A program made the translations under genes and the position numbers. A stretch of DNA of 30,351 bases, taken from NCBI GenBank assembly GCA_946480535.1, contig CAMLKA010000007.1, forward strand, positions 1 through 30,351, written 5' to 3'. Below the pieces are notes generated by a model that saw only the letters and a program-made list of their open reading frames with translations, was not told the origin of the DNA and made no database searches. The stretch comes from an uncultured Candidatus Saccharibacteria bacterium. GTDB lineage: Bacteria > Patescibacteria > Saccharimonadia > Saccharimonadales > UBA1547. Positions 7,626 through 14,935 of this stretch are shown here, in pieces (the first letter of the stretch is position 1; each line of letters opens with the position of its first letter).

Positions 7626-8261
7626 ATGTCAGTAGATATTATTCAATTAATTATTATTCTTGGGGTGATTCTTGTATCAATGACCCTTCACGAGGCGATG
7701 CACGCCTTTGTTGCGTATTGGCTCGGGGACGACACGGCGCGACGTGAGGGCCGACTAACACTAAACCCAATCAAACACATCGACCCTTTCTTAACAATTA
7801 TTCTTCCCCTCGGACTCGCTATTATCGGCGCGCCTATCTTTGGTGGTGCAAAACCAGTACCGTTTCGCCCCGATCAAGTAAAGGGTGGCGACTGGGGTGC
7901 GGCTTTGGTTGCACTTGGCGGACCGCTCACAAACCTATTCATTGCATTTGTTTCATTTGGCATATGGGCAATTGTCGGTGGGCCGATGAGCGGGATAGGG
8001 GCGATGATTCTTTGGGCGATGGTCACCGTGAACCTCGGATTCTTTGTCTTTAATATTATTCCTGTACCGCCGCTTGATGGATCGCGCGTCTTATATGCGC
8101 TTGCGCCAGAGTTCGTCCGTACGGGCATGCGCTTTGTAGAGCAATACGGCCTTATATTTATCTTTGCGCTCGTGCTTCTTGCGGGTCCGGTGCTCGGCCA
8201 GTTTATGAGCGTTGTGATCAACTTCTTTATTGATGTATTCAGTTCGATCTTTCGTTTATAA
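7626..8261 (+). CDS. Site-2-type M50 family membrane metalloprotease
   Basis: This is a 211-residue intramembrane zinc protease of the compact M50 branch (M50B/YwhC-like). The zinc site HEAMH is at residues 22-26 in the first membrane segment, and the third ligand lies in NIIPVPPLDGSRVL (Asp about 151) in a later segment. Around five hydrophobic segments are visible and there is no PDZ domain. Proteins of this type cut membrane-bound substrates such as anti-sigma factors, but no candidate substrate lies nearby. The gene stands alone and is divergent from the BspA-type pilin. Confidence 0.92.
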   Translation: MSVDIIQLIIILGVILVSMTLHEAMHAFVAYWLGDDTARREGRLTLNPIKHIDPFLTIILPLGLAIIGAPIFGGAKPVPFRPDQVKGGDWGAALVALGGPLTNLFIAFVSFGIWAIVGGPMSGIGAMILWAMVTVNLGFFVFNIIPVPPLDGSRVLYALAPEFVRTGMRFVEQYGLIFIFALVLLAGPVLGQFMSVVINFFIDVFSSIFRL

Positions 8262-8306
8262 ACCGTTGTAGTATCTGCCAAACTCAGTGCGGGCTCAGGA
8301 CCCCGG

Positions 8307-8315
8307 TGCTATAAT
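8307..8315 (+). promoter_or_regulatory. Extended -10 promoter of the 6S-like RNA
   Basis: TGC-TATAAT (8307-8315) places the transcription start near 8322, exactly where the closing stem of the downstream RNA begins. Confidence 0.65.
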
Positions 8316-8321
8316 AATAAG

Positions 8322-8475
8322 TACCCAGGAACGCTAACCCTAGGTGTACATGATTTTCCGATATCATAGATGAGGAAGACCTAATGACTTAACTCCGTGG
8401 AGTTATTTTGCGGTTTTCCACCTTGCACTTACGCGGGGAATATCATCATCACCTAGACGCTTAGCTCCTGGGTTT
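8322..8475 (+). ncRNA. Rod-shaped small RNA, candidate 6S RNA
   Basis: Hand folding gives one long rod. The closing stem is 8323-8330 with 8466-8473, 8333-8336 with 8462-8465, 8340-8346 with 8450-8456, and 8351-8359 with 8437-8445 (one mismatch). A large open bubble follows (8360-8373 against 8420-8436). Then come a terminal stem, 8374-8381 with 8412-8419, and an end hairpin, 8390-8395 with 8400-8405. Closing stem, central bubble and terminal stem is the architecture of 6S RNA, which mimics an open promoter to hold RNA polymerase. An extended -10 lies directly upstream and a strong terminator downstream. No sequence match was recognised, so the identity is an inference from shape; an unrelated structured RNA is possible. 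Confidence 0.55.
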
Positions 8476-8489
8476 CATGGCCACACACA

Positions 8490-8526
8490 ACCCCCTCATA
8501 TCCATTTTTATGGACGAAGAGGGGGT
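8490..8526 (+). terminator. Terminator of the 6S-like RNA
   Basis: ACCCCCTC pairs with GAGGGGGT (8490-8497 with 8519-8526), with an inner TCCAT/ATGGA stem, followed by TATTTAT. Confidence 0.8.
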
Positions 8527-8537
8527 ATTTATATGTA

Positions 8538-8546
8538 TGCTATACT
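8538..8546 (+). promoter_or_regulatory. Extended -10 promoter of the Nudix-RNase H gene
   Basis: TGC-TATACT (8538-8546) predicts a start near 8553 and a leader of about 23 bases before the ATG at 8576. AGGA at about 8559-8562 is the only ribosome-binding-like sequence and is somewhat distant. Confidence 0.55.
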
Positions 8547-8575
8547 GAAGGCATAAAAAGGATAACACAAACACA

Positions 8576-9457
8576 ATGAAACAACGGTTATCGGTGAGGG
8601 CGATCATTAATGAGGACGGCAAGGCGCTTCTTTTGAAGCGTGACAACGGCCGTCCTACTATTCTAGGGAAGTTTGAGCTTCCTGGTGGGAAGCTTGCATA
8701 TGGTGAGCAGCCAGAAGATGCCTTGCGTCGCTACCTGCACGATGATGCCGGGCTTCATATCCAGGCTTCGCAACTCTTCGATGCGGTGACATATATCGAC
8801 TACGATGACCGGGCTATTCAGTATGGCGTGATTGTCTACCTTGTGACGTTAGCGCCGCAACGACACCCAATGAAGCTCAGTGGAAACTACTCGAAGTATA
8901 AATGGCACTCGATGTCGAACATACAACAGTCTGAACTCACCGATTTAACACAATTGCTTCTGGGTATTATTCAGCAAGATGAAGTAACAGAGAAGACTGT
9001 CGATAAAACGCAGCTTAATGATGTTAATAAATCATCAGATGACGCGGTGGTTATCTATTCTGATGGTGGCTCACGAGGCAATCCAGGGCCATCTGCGGCG
9101 GGGTATGTAGTCCTCAATAATCGTCAGGAAGTCATTGCCGAAGGGGGAGAGTACCTTGGAATTACGACGAATAACCAGGCCGAATACCAAGGTGTTCGAT
9201 TGGGGCTCGAGAAAGCGATGGAGCTTGGCTTTAAGAAAGTCGACTTCAAGCTCGACAGTATGTTGGTGGTAAACCAGATGAAAGGTCAGTATAAGATCAA
9301 GAACAGGGAGCTTTGGCCAATTAATGAGCGTATTCGTATGCTCATGACCAAGTTCGATAGGGTTACCTTTACCCACGTAAACCGAGAATTCAACCAATTA
9401 GCGGATGGTATGGTCAATAAAACACTTGATGCTCATAAAGCCCACCCTGGCGGGTAA
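8576..9457 (+). CDS. Nudix-domain and ribonuclease HI fusion protein
   Basis: Residues 1-130 form a Nudix domain (LSVRAIINEDGKALLLKR... then GGKLAYGEQPEDALRRYLHDDAGL). The Nudix box should read Gx5Ex7REUxEExGU, but here REUxEE is RYLHDD, so metal-binding glutamates are replaced and catalysis is doubtful. Residues about 155-290 are RNase HI with the active-site set readable: YSDGGSRGNPGP (Asp), NNQAEY (Glu), KLDSMLVV (Asp) and QLADGMVNK (Asp). RNase HI cuts the RNA of RNA-DNA hybrids in replication and R-loop removal. The two halves are in one continuous frame without a stop. The Nudix part may act as a binding module. The gene lies behind its own promoter. Confidence 0.9.
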   Translation: MKQRLSVRAIINEDGKALLLKRDNGRPTILGKFELPGGKLAYGEQPEDALRRYLHDDAGLHIQASQLFDAVTYIDYDDRAIQYGVIVYLVTLAPQRHPMKLSGNYSKYKWHSMSNIQQSELTDLTQLLLGIIQQDEVTEKTVDKTQLNDVNKSSDDAVVIYSDGGSRGNPGPSAAGYVVLNNRQEVIAEGGEYLGITTNNQAEYQGVRLGLEKAMELGFKKVDFKLDSMLVVNQMKGQYKIKNRELWPINERIRMLMTKFDRVTFTHVNREFNQLADGMVNKTLDAHKAHPGG

Positions 9458-9460
9458 GTG

Positions 9461-9466
9461 TATAAT
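9461..9466 (+). promoter_or_regulatory. -10 box for the small membrane protein gene
   Basis: TATAAT begins four bases after the stop of the Nudix-RNase H gene and would give a leader of roughly 20 bases before the ATG at 9496, with AAGAAAGAA as a weak purine-rich site. Confidence 0.5.
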
Positions 9467-9495
9467 CAGGGTAACTAATAAAAGAAAGAATATCT

Positions 9496-9861
9496 ATGAA
9501 CGAAAATCCAAGCACAGTACCGTCAACTCCAACCGAAACTCCAGAGGCTGCTCCTCAGGCTGTCGAATCAACACCAGCTCCAACACCAGCGCCTGCTCCG
9601 GCTCAAGCGCCCCTTGAGCATGCCCCTCTCACGCATGAGCCATATGAGCCACTTGCGAAGAAAATAAATCGCATTATGGCCTACGTTCTTATTATTTCGG
9701 GTATTAGCTTTGTATTGATTGCAATTCTTGCGATATGGAACGTGTTTGGCGATGACGCAGGAACCGTAGTGTGGCGAGCACTCGGAAGTCTGGGGGCTAT
9801 CGCACTCGGTGCACTCATCGTATCGGTTGCGTCGAAAATTATCACCGATCACAACAAGTAG
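9496..9861 (+). CDS. Small membrane protein with Pro/Ala-rich N-terminus, unknown function
   Basis: The 121-residue product begins with about 45 residues of low complexity rich in Pro, Ala, Thr and Glu (repeated TPAPTPAPAPAQAP). After a short charged linker (LAKKINRI) come two hydrophobic segments (AYVLIISGISFVLIAILAIW and ALGSLGAIALGALIVSVAS) and a polar end. No family was recognised. The codon pattern, own -10 box and fit between neighbours support a real gene. It is followed within 30 bases by the promoter of RNase P RNA. Confidence 0.7.
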   Translation: MNENPSTVPSTPTETPEAAPQAVESTPAPTPAPAPAQAPLEHAPLTHEPYEPLAKKINRIMAYVLIISGISFVLIAILAIWNVFGDDAGTVVWRALGSLGAIALGALIVSVASKIITDHNK

Positions 9862-9887
9862 GCGAGCTCGCAGCCCTGTAGCGCTCA

Positions 9888-9896
9888 TGGTATAAT
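9888..9896 (+). promoter_or_regulatory. Extended -10 promoter of rnpB
   Basis: TGG-TATAAT (9888-9896) is followed by the RNase P RNA beginning six to nine bases later. The known RNA end helps fix the distance between -10 box and transcription start used elsewhere in this annotation. Confidence 0.7.
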
Positions 9897-9902
9897 AATG
9901 GA

Positions 9903-10275
9903 TAGGCAGTCCGCTAGACGGCCGCTTGGCCTTAAAACCAAGAGGAAAGTCCGGGCAGCAAAGGATACGACAGTCGCTAACGGCGACCGGGGGTAACCCT
10001 AGGGAAAGTGCCACAGAAACAGTACCGCCTCGCGAATGCAGTACGGAAAGGTCTTCGGGCTCGTCCGTCACTGAGAGGTAAGGGTGAAAAGAGTGGGGTA
10101 AGAGCCCACAGCGTCATATGGCGACATATGGAGAAGGTAAACCCTGTCGGCTGCAAGGAGATCAGCATAACGAGTGATCCGCTCGCTGGTCGATACCCGC
10201 TTGATTGTATCAGCAATGGTATAGCTAGATAGATGGTCGTCCTCGACAAAACCCGGCTTACAGGTTGGCTGCCAG
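9903..10275 (+). ncRNA. rnpB: RNase P RNA, bacterial type A
   Basis: The catalytic RNA that trims 5' leaders from pre-tRNAs. Recognisable conserved blocks are GAGGAAAGUCCGGGC near the 5' end (about 9940-9955), GGGUAACCCUAGGGAAAGUGCCACAGAAA (about 9989-10020, given here in its two halves GGGTAACCC and AAGTGCCACAGAAA), GGUAAGGGUGAAAAG around 10077-10091, GGUAAACCC near 10136 and AAACCCGGCUUACAGG near the 3' end. The outer P1 helix is GGCAG (9905-9909) with CTGCC (10269-10273). Exact ends are estimated from P1, the promoter and the terminator. About 373 bases is a normal length. Confidence 0.95.
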
Positions 10276-10282
10276 CCAAAAC

Positions 10283-10306
10283 CCCCTCTTCAATAGAGGG
10301 GTTTTT
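10283..10306 (+). terminator. Terminator of rnpB
   Basis: CCCCTCT (10283-10289) pairs with AGAGGGG (10295-10301) around TCAAT, followed by TTTTT. The promoter of the next gene begins at the last T. Confidence 0.92.
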
Positions 10307-10314
10307 GGTATACT
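10306..10314 (+). promoter_or_regulatory. Extended -10 box giving a leaderless mRNA
   Basis: TGG-TATACT is followed by only six bases (GGGACT) and then the ATG at 10321. A normal start distance places +1 at the ATG. No ribosome binding site can exist downstream of it. Confidence 0.7.
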
Positions 10315-10320
10315 GGGACT

Positions 10321-11211
10321 ATGACTGATAAAAAACAATACGCAACAGCAAAAGAGCGCCAGGCGGCGTACATAAAAGAACTTCACAAGAGACAGGCGGC
10401 CCTTCGTCCAAAGATTTCCAAAGAAGAGGCGGCAAGGCGACGTGCGAAGAGTCTTCGTAATTTTAAGCTCTTTGAGGTCGTCTCACTGGTACTGCTCACT
10501 GCAGTATTGGTATTTTTAAGCTACCATATCTTCCAGTCGTACTATAACGAAGATGCCTACAAGGCGGCTTTGGGGAGCGACGCAACCTTTAACCTTACCC
10601 TTATATTCTGGGGCGCCATTACACTGCAAGCTGCACTTATGATTCGGACTGGTTTTGTGCGTAACGCCGCAGATAACCTTATTAGCGAAGACAAAACCGA
10701 TCATCCATTCAAGGGGTGGCGGTTCACTTTATTTACGCCACTTTTAGGGGTAATTATCTTACTTCCTGCAATTCTTGCGGGCGTATTTAACGACGATGAT
10801 ATCAATACTGTCGGTGTGTTTTTCCTCATACTTCTTATGTCGTGTATGGCCTTTCTGTTGAGTGCCTTGGTTGCGGCGTTTATTATTGCGCCTATCGAGC
10901 TGCTTATTAGGGGAGTTGTTGCGCTCATAAAGGGCGATAGGTCGAAAGTGCACTATGTCTTGATTGGAACATTTATTGCTGGATTAACAGCGTTTATTGT
11001 TTTGGGCTCAATGTCGGTCGCCGCCGAGCTGCCATACCCGGCAGGCTCATTCCAGGTGCTGCTTGCACTGTTCGGTATTCCGGGTGGATATGAAGTGACG
11101 AACGAGACGTTGCTGTGGGTGACTCGAGGTATTCTTGCGGCTATTATTGGGTTCTGGATTATTATGAGCCTGACAGGAAAAAAAGAGCAGCCAGCTACCT
11201 CTACGAAATAG
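10321..11211 (+). CDS. Polytopic membrane protein of unknown function
   Basis: The 296-residue product starts with about 45 highly charged residues (TAKERQAAYIKELHKRQAAL, then KEEAARRRAKSL), likely cytoplasmic. About six hydrophobic segments follow, including VVSLVLLTAVLVFLSYHIF, TLIFWGAITLQAALMI, LLGVIILLPAILAGVF, FFLILLMSCMAFLLSALVAA and VLIGTFIAGLTAFIVLG, and it ends GRGIL-like AAIIGFWIIMSLTGKKEQ. No catalytic motif or known transporter signature was seen. It stands alone between rnpB and a bidirectional terminator. Confidence 0.75.
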   Translation: MTDKKQYATAKERQAAYIKELHKRQAALRPKISKEEAARRRAKSLRNFKLFEVVSLVLLTAVLVFLSYHIFQSYYNEDAYKAALGSDATFNLTLIFWGAITLQAALMIRTGFVRNAADNLISEDKTDHPFKGWRFTLFTPLLGVIILLPAILAGVFNDDDINTVGVFFLILLMSCMAFLLSALVAAFIIAPIELLIRGVVALIKGDRSKVHYVLIGTFIAGLTAFIVLGSMSVAAELPYPAGSFQVLLALFGIPGGYEVTNETLLWVTRGILAAIIGFWIIMSLTGKKEQPATSTK

Positions 11212-11227
11212 TTGGGTGTTCTGACAA

Positions 11228-11257
11228 AAAATACCACCTCGGATGAGGTGGTATTTT
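11228..11257. terminator. Bidirectional terminator between the membrane protein gene and rplT
   Basis: AAAATACCACCTC (11228-11240) pairs perfectly with GAGGTGGTATTTT (11245-11257) around GGAT. It can end both convergent transcripts. Confidence 0.9.
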
Positions 11258-11275
11258 CGAAATAAGTGGTCGAGA

Positions 11276-11620
11276 TTATTTGGTTGCTGACTTAACGATA
11301 GCAGCAAATGCCTTTGGCTCTGAAACCGCGAGCTCTGCGAGTACCTTACGGTCAACCTCGATGTTTGCAGCCTTGAGGCCAGCAATGAGCTTACCGTAGG
11401 TAGTACCTTCGAGGCGAGCAGCCGCGTTGATACGAGTAATCCAGAGAGCACGGAGGTCGCGCTTACGGTTACGGCGGTCACGGTATTGGTATTCAAGTGC
11501 ACGAGTAACGGCTTGCTTAGCAAGACGGAAGCTACGGGTGCGGTTGTGCTGCATGCCCTTAGCTTGTGCTAAGATTTTTTTGTGTCGGTTTCGTGCGGTT
11601 ACGCTTTTCTTTACGCGCAT
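11276..11620 (-). CDS. rplT: Large ribosomal subunit protein bL20
   Basis: The 114-residue basic protein begins [20 protein letters not shown] and contains [20 protein letters not shown], the typical L20 sequence. L20 is an early assembly protein of the 50S subunit and in several bacteria represses its own operon. It is the last gene of infC-rpmI-rplT on the minus strand. AAGGAG (11632-11637 on the plus-strand numbering) lies 11 bases before the ATG, a slightly long spacing. Confidence 0.97.
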   Translation of the reverse strand: MRVKKSVTARNRHKKILAQAKGMQHNRTRSFRLAKQAVTRALEYQYRDRRNRKRDLRALWITRINAAARLEGTTYGKLIAGLKAANIEVDRKVLAELAVSEPKAFAAIVKSATK

Positions 11621-11683
11621 AGTCTTTAATTCTCCTTATAGTCGTAGGCGGGATGTCGTCGGCTTGTGCGCCGGCTTGTCCTC

Positions 11684-11878
11684 TTAGACGCCCAGAGCTC
11701 GCTTAATGTTCTTAGCGGTACCACCGGTTACGGTAGCAGTTGTGTTGATGCGACGCTTACGGCTCTTGCTTTTCTTCGCAAGAAGGTGAGCGCCGAAGGC
11801 ACGTTGGCGAGTAACTTTACCAGTCTTGGTAATCTTTACGCGCTTCGCAGTACCCTTGTGGGTCTTGAGCTTTGGCAT
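11684..11878 (-). CDS. rpmI: Large ribosomal subunit protein bL35
   Basis: The 64-residue product begins MPKLKTHKGTAKRVKITKTG and is the standard L35 length and pattern. The frame is open upstream to 11965, but those residues are non-homologous and overlap infC, whereas the ATG at 11878 has AAGGAG nine bases or less upstream. That site is partly formed by the infC stop codon, so infC and rpmI are separated by only ten bases and translation is probably linked. Confidence 0.96.
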   Translation of the reverse strand: MPKLKTHKGTAKRVKITKTGKVTRQRAFGAHLLAKKSKSRKRRINTTATVTGGTAKNIKRALGV

Positions 11879-11888
11879 TATATTCTCC

Positions 11889-12395
11889 TTATTTCTTCCG
11901 GACGACAACGCTGAGGTTGCGTCCTGCCATTTGTGGCTGGTGCTCGAACACGGCTTCTTCTTCAAGTAGTGTTCCGATTTTGTTAATCATGTCGTATCCC
12001 AGTTCTTTGTGCGCCATCTCGCGACCGCGGTAAAAGATTTGGATACGGACTTTGTGCCCGTCGGCGAGGAACTCACGTACTTTTCGAAGTTTGATCTCGA
12101 GGTCGCCCTGTCCGATCTTGAGTCCGAAACGCATTTGCTTGAGCTCACTTTGCTTACTGTTGCGGCGGCTTTTTTGAGCCTCCTTCTCCTTCTGGTACTG
12201 ATATTTGCCCCAGTCGATGATCTTTACAACAGGTGGGTCGGCATTCGGTGAGATTTCAACCAGGTCGAGTCCGGCTTCTTCTGCGGCCTTGAGCGCGTCT
12301 TGACGGCTCAAGATACCGAGCTGTTCGCCCGATTCTCCGATAACGCGTAGTTCATTTGCACGAATCTGCTCGTTGATACGAATTTTTTGGTTAAT
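11889..12395 (-). CDS. infC: Translation initiation factor IF-3, probable ATT start codon
   Basis: IF-3 binds the 30S subunit and checks the initiator tRNA-codon match. Both domains and the linker are readable: INEQIRANELRVIGESGEQL at the N-terminus, VVKIIDWGKYQYQKEKEAQK, then MRFGLKIGQGDLEIKLRKV and the C-terminal fold ending SVVVRKK. The conserved N-terminus continues above a TTG at 12311, so that is not the start. No ATG, GTG or TTG occurs in frame above it near a ribosome site. An ATT at 12395 lies five bases behind AAGGAG (12401-12406), giving 168 residues. E. coli infC uses the same rare ATT for self-control by IF-3. Confidence 0.93.
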   Translation of the reverse strand: MNQKIRINEQIRANELRVIGESGEQLGILSRQDALKAAEEAGLDLVEISPNADPPVVKIIDWGKYQYQKEKEAQKSRRNSKQSELKQMRFGLKIGQGDLEIKLRKVREFLADGHKVRIQIFYRGREMAHKELGYDMINKIGTLLEEEAVFEHQPQMAGRNLSVVVRKK

Positions 12396-12517
12396 AACCT
12401 CTCCTTTGTTGACCCTAATCTCGCATTGTTTACCCCTGGTAGGGGGTAGATTGTACGGGCCTTTTACCTAAAATCAGCCGAATCTTGTTTGGTTCGGCCG
12501 GTTCGAGCTTTTACTCA
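12396..12517 (-). promoter_or_regulatory. Structured leader of the infC-rpmI-rplT operon
   Basis: About 120 untranslated bases separate the predicted transcription start from the infC start. Two hairpins are visible: GCCGAA with TTCGGC (12477-12482 with 12493-12498) and TACCCC with GGGGTA (12431-12436 with 12443-12448). In other bacteria this operon is controlled by IF-3 or L20 binding to its leader; whether that is so here is not shown. Confidence 0.5.
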
Positions 12518-12523
12518 GGAGTT

Positions 12524-12552
12524 ATTTTAACAAATTTAACGGGGAAAGGCAA
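12524..12552 (-). promoter_or_regulatory. Sigma70-like promoter of infC-rpmI-rplT
   Basis: On the minus strand TTGCCT (12547-12552) and TAAAAT (12524-12529) are 17 bases apart. The predicted start is near 12517. Confidence 0.65.
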
Positions 12553-12619
12553 GCCTTTGCTATGGAGGTGGCTCGTTGCCACCCAAAGGGAGGCCGGTGG
12601 CATGTATGTAGGCGGGCAT

Positions 12620-14161
12620 TTATGAGCGAAACTGGAGCGCCTCGGCGACATGGGAGGCCATTAAGTCGCGTGAACTATCTAGGTCTGCAATGGTGCGCGC
12701 TACACGCAAAACGCGTAGGTATCCACGTGACGTGAGGTGCAGTGTAGTGGCAGCGGTGTCGAGTAGCTGCTTTGCTTTTGGTTCAAGCATAAAGAGCTTT
12801 TGAGCGTCTTCAATCGAAGCGTAAGCATTGTAAAAGTCTCTACGTTTATATCGCTTTGATTGTGCCTCTCTGGCTTTAAGCACAAGCGATAACACTTTAG
12901 GTTGTTGCTTATTTTTCAACGAATTTGTATCAAAAAAGTGTTCGTGATTGGTTTTGAAAATAGTAAGCCGAAGGTCGATACGGTCCAGTAATGGGCCGGA
13001 GATTCGCTTGTTGTACGCGTTCATTTGGGCGGCTGAACACGTGCACGGTACGGCTGAATCGCCTAAGTATCCGCAGGGGCATGGGTTCATCGTGGCGACG
13101 AGCATTGCGTCGGCTGGCCATGTTATGTGGCCATAGAGTCGGGAAAGGTGCACGACCCGATCTTCGAGTGGCTGTCGGAGCGCTTCGAGCGTTGCGCGTG
13201 GATATTCGGGCAGCTCGTCGAGAAAAAGTACGCCCTTGTGGGCAAGGCTAATATCACCGGGCCGAGGTTTTAGCCCGCCGCCAATGAGTGCAGTAAGGGT
13301 AACGCTATGGTGGGGTGATTGAAAAGGGGGTGTGACGCAAAGAGCACCTGCGTTGCCGCTCGCAAGGCTATGGAGTTTTGTGACCTCGAGAATCTCTTGG
13401 GGCGAGAGGGGCGGAAGGAGTTCCTGGAGAGCTCGTGCAAGCAATGTTTTACCAGCCCCTGGCGAACCAGAGAAGAGGAGGCTATGTCGGCCTGCTGCGG
13501 CAATGGCGAGCGCCCGTTTGGCTTGGTCGTGTCCGACGATACTATCAAATACAGAGGTAGGGGCTACGGGTAAAGCTTCGCCAGCGGCTACTTGTGGCGC
13601 TACAAACGGCACAAGGCCTTTTAAGCCCCTGTAGAGTGTTTGGAGATTCGAGACCCCTACGGGTTCGATTCCAGGGACGAGAAGCGCCTGAGGAACGTTC
13701 TCGGAGGGCAGGAAGAGGCGAGTGGCCCCTTGGGCAAGGGCAAGTTCGGCCAGAGTGACGGCCCCGCGTATGGGCCGTATCGAGCCATCGAGGGCTAGTT
13801 CGCCAGCGAAAAAGGCCGAGGCAACCTCTGTTTGCTTAAGCTGGCCGCTCGCAACCAGGATGCTGAGGGCTATGGGTACATCAAGATGGGTGCCATCTTT
13901 GGGAAGCTCTGCAGGAGCGAGATTGATAGTGATTTTTTGAGCAGGGAAGTCTAATAGTGAGTTGGTGATAGCGCTTCGTACCCTTTGGCGAGCTTCGTCG
14001 ATTGCTTTATTTCCCATTCCTACGATTTGGAGAGCGGGGAGCCCTGCCTTCATATCGGCCTCTACCTCTATGAGTGCGCCATTAAATCCAATCGGCGCCC
14101 CTGAGAGAACCTGCGCTACTTTATTTCGTATTACTCCGCCCATATTCTCCATGCTACTCAT
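12620..14161 (-). CDS. comM: ComM/YifB-family Mg-chelatase-like AAA+ ATPase
   Basis: The N-terminal domain has the ComM pattern GFNGALIEVEADMKAGLPAL ... GMGNKAIDEARQRVRSAI ... INLAPAELPKDGTHLDVPIAL. The AAA+ core has the P-loop FSGSPGAGKTLLARAL (about residue 230) and Walker B region VLFLDELPEYPRATLEALRQ. A cysteine cluster CPCGYLGDSAVPCTCS precedes ISGPLLDRIDL. The 513-residue length is typical. In Vibrio and others ComM is a helicase that drives branch migration of incoming DNA during natural transformation, consistent with pilin-based DNA uptake reported for this phylum. The ATG at 14161 is preceded by TTGAGG. Nothing terminator-like with a T-run follows. Confidence 0.93.
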   Translation of the reverse strand: MSSMENMGGVIRNKVAQVLSGAPIGFNGALIEVEADMKAGLPALQIVGMGNKAIDEARQRVRSAITNSLLDFPAQKITINLAPAELPKDGTHLDVPIALSILVASGQLKQTEVASAFFAGELALDGSIRPIRGAVTLAELALAQGATRLFLPSENVPQALLVPGIEPVGVSNLQTLYRGLKGLVPFVAPQVAAGEALPVAPTSVFDSIVGHDQAKRALAIAAAGRHSLLFSGSPGAGKTLLARALQELLPPLSPQEILEVTKLHSLASGNAGALCVTPPFQSPHHSVTLTALIGGGLKPRPGDISLAHKGVLFLDELPEYPRATLEALRQPLEDRVVHLSRLYGHITWPADAMLVATMNPCPCGYLGDSAVPCTCSAAQMNAYNKRISGPLLDRIDLRLTIFKTNHEHFFDTNSLKNKQQPKVLSLVLKAREAQSKRYKRRDFYNAYASIEDAQKLFMLEPKAKQLLDTAATTLHLTSRGYLRVLRVARTIADLDSSRDLMASHVAEALQFRS

Positions 14162-14202
14162 CTAACCTCAAGAAAGTCATTAACTTTTCTCTTAAAATAT
14201 GC

Positions 14203-14208
14203 TAAAAT
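14203..14208 (+). promoter_or_regulatory. -10 box of the tmRNA gene
   Basis: TAAAAT with TTAACT (14180-14185) 17 bases upstream as a weak -35. The transcript would start shortly before the mature tmRNA 5' end at 14223, which RNase P normally generates. The comM promoter lies divergently in the same interval. Confidence 0.5.
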
Positions 14209-14222
14209 AACAGATGTCACGT

Positions 14223-14619
14223 GGGGCTGATATAGCTTCGACGAGAGGAATTTAACAGGATATTCAGCAAGTCGCTTTACACCCGTTAGGTGTTTATTTA
14301 ATTGCAAACAAACTTGCATCAGTGAAGGCTTTCTTTGCTAACGCGTTCGCGCCGAAGCAACTTGCCTTCCAAGTTGCCTAATTACTAGGTAACCATCGAT
14401 CTTCTCAAGGTAGCGTAGGGGAGTCGGTGTTATATTTACGTTACTTACGTTCATTTGGGGCAGCTGCTAAGTGTTCGGAAATCTTCCAGCGGAACGATTA
14501 TCGCTATTTTTGTCTTATCCCTAGGCAATAAGCGTTCTTAATACGTAGATAAGACTATGCTTGTAGAAGAATATCAGGTTACCTTTTGGACCCGGGGGCA
14601 GTACCCGGCAGCTCCACCA
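14223..14619 (+). ncRNA. ssrA: Transfer-messenger RNA (tmRNA)
   Basis: tmRNA rescues stalled ribosomes and tags the stuck peptide for destruction. The 5' end GGGGCTGATATAGCTTCGACG and the 3' end GGACCCGGGGGCAGTACCCGG then CAGCTCCACCA form the tRNA-like part; GGGGCTG pairs with CAGCTCC as the acceptor stem, with CCA encoded. The tag reading frame starts at GCA 14304 and ends at TAA 14379-14381, giving 25 residues: ANKLASVKAF, FANAFAPKQL, then AFQVA. It starts with the usual Ala-Asn but ends in Val-Ala in place of the common Ala-Ala. Total length 397 bases is normal. Confidence 0.97.
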
Positions 14620-14630
14620 CAATGATGACG

Positions 14631-14659
14631 AAATCCGCCAGGTATCTAGGCGGATTTTT
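14631..14659 (+). terminator. Terminator of tmRNA
   Basis: AAATCCGCC (14631-14639) pairs with GGCGGATTT (14649-14657), followed by further T residues. The stem is nearly the same as the dut/rpmB terminator stem. Confidence 0.9.
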
Positions 14660-14697
14660 ATATTTTTTGAATAAATAGATGGTTTTTGCTGAATAAT

Positions 14698-14728
14698 AAA
14701 ACGACCGCCTGCGAGGAACGGTCGTTTT
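14698..14728. terminator. Second terminator-like hairpin after tmRNA
   Basis: AAAACGACCG (14698-14707) pairs with CGGTCGTTTT (14719-14728) around an 11-base loop. It has A and T tracts in both orientations and could be a back-up terminator. The sequence from here to the pilin start (about 14,730-14,935) contains a lone TATAAT at about 14,797 but no gene that I can support. Confidence 0.75.
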
Positions 14729-14935
14729 CGTGGAGTTTTGCGGTGATTTTTGTTTTTGAGCCCCTGGATAACTTTTTTACTCAGGAACTACCCCTATAAT
14801 ATGACGGCATAGTGCTTACGTCAATACTTTTTTGTAAGAATCTTTTGGTAAAAAATACTACGCCATTTGCGGTGTATTGGGTGGTTTGCCATACACCATA
14901 TATCGCGTTTGTTCGTCGTTAACGTGCTTGTGCTT

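Noticed and set aside
11879..11965. Longer N-terminus for L35
   Set aside because: The extra 29 residues are not L35-like, overlap infC and skip the strong AAGGAG before 11878.
12309..12311. TTG 12311 as the infC start
   Set aside because: The conserved IF-3 N-terminal sequence continues 28 codons further upstream to an ATT with a perfect ribosome site.
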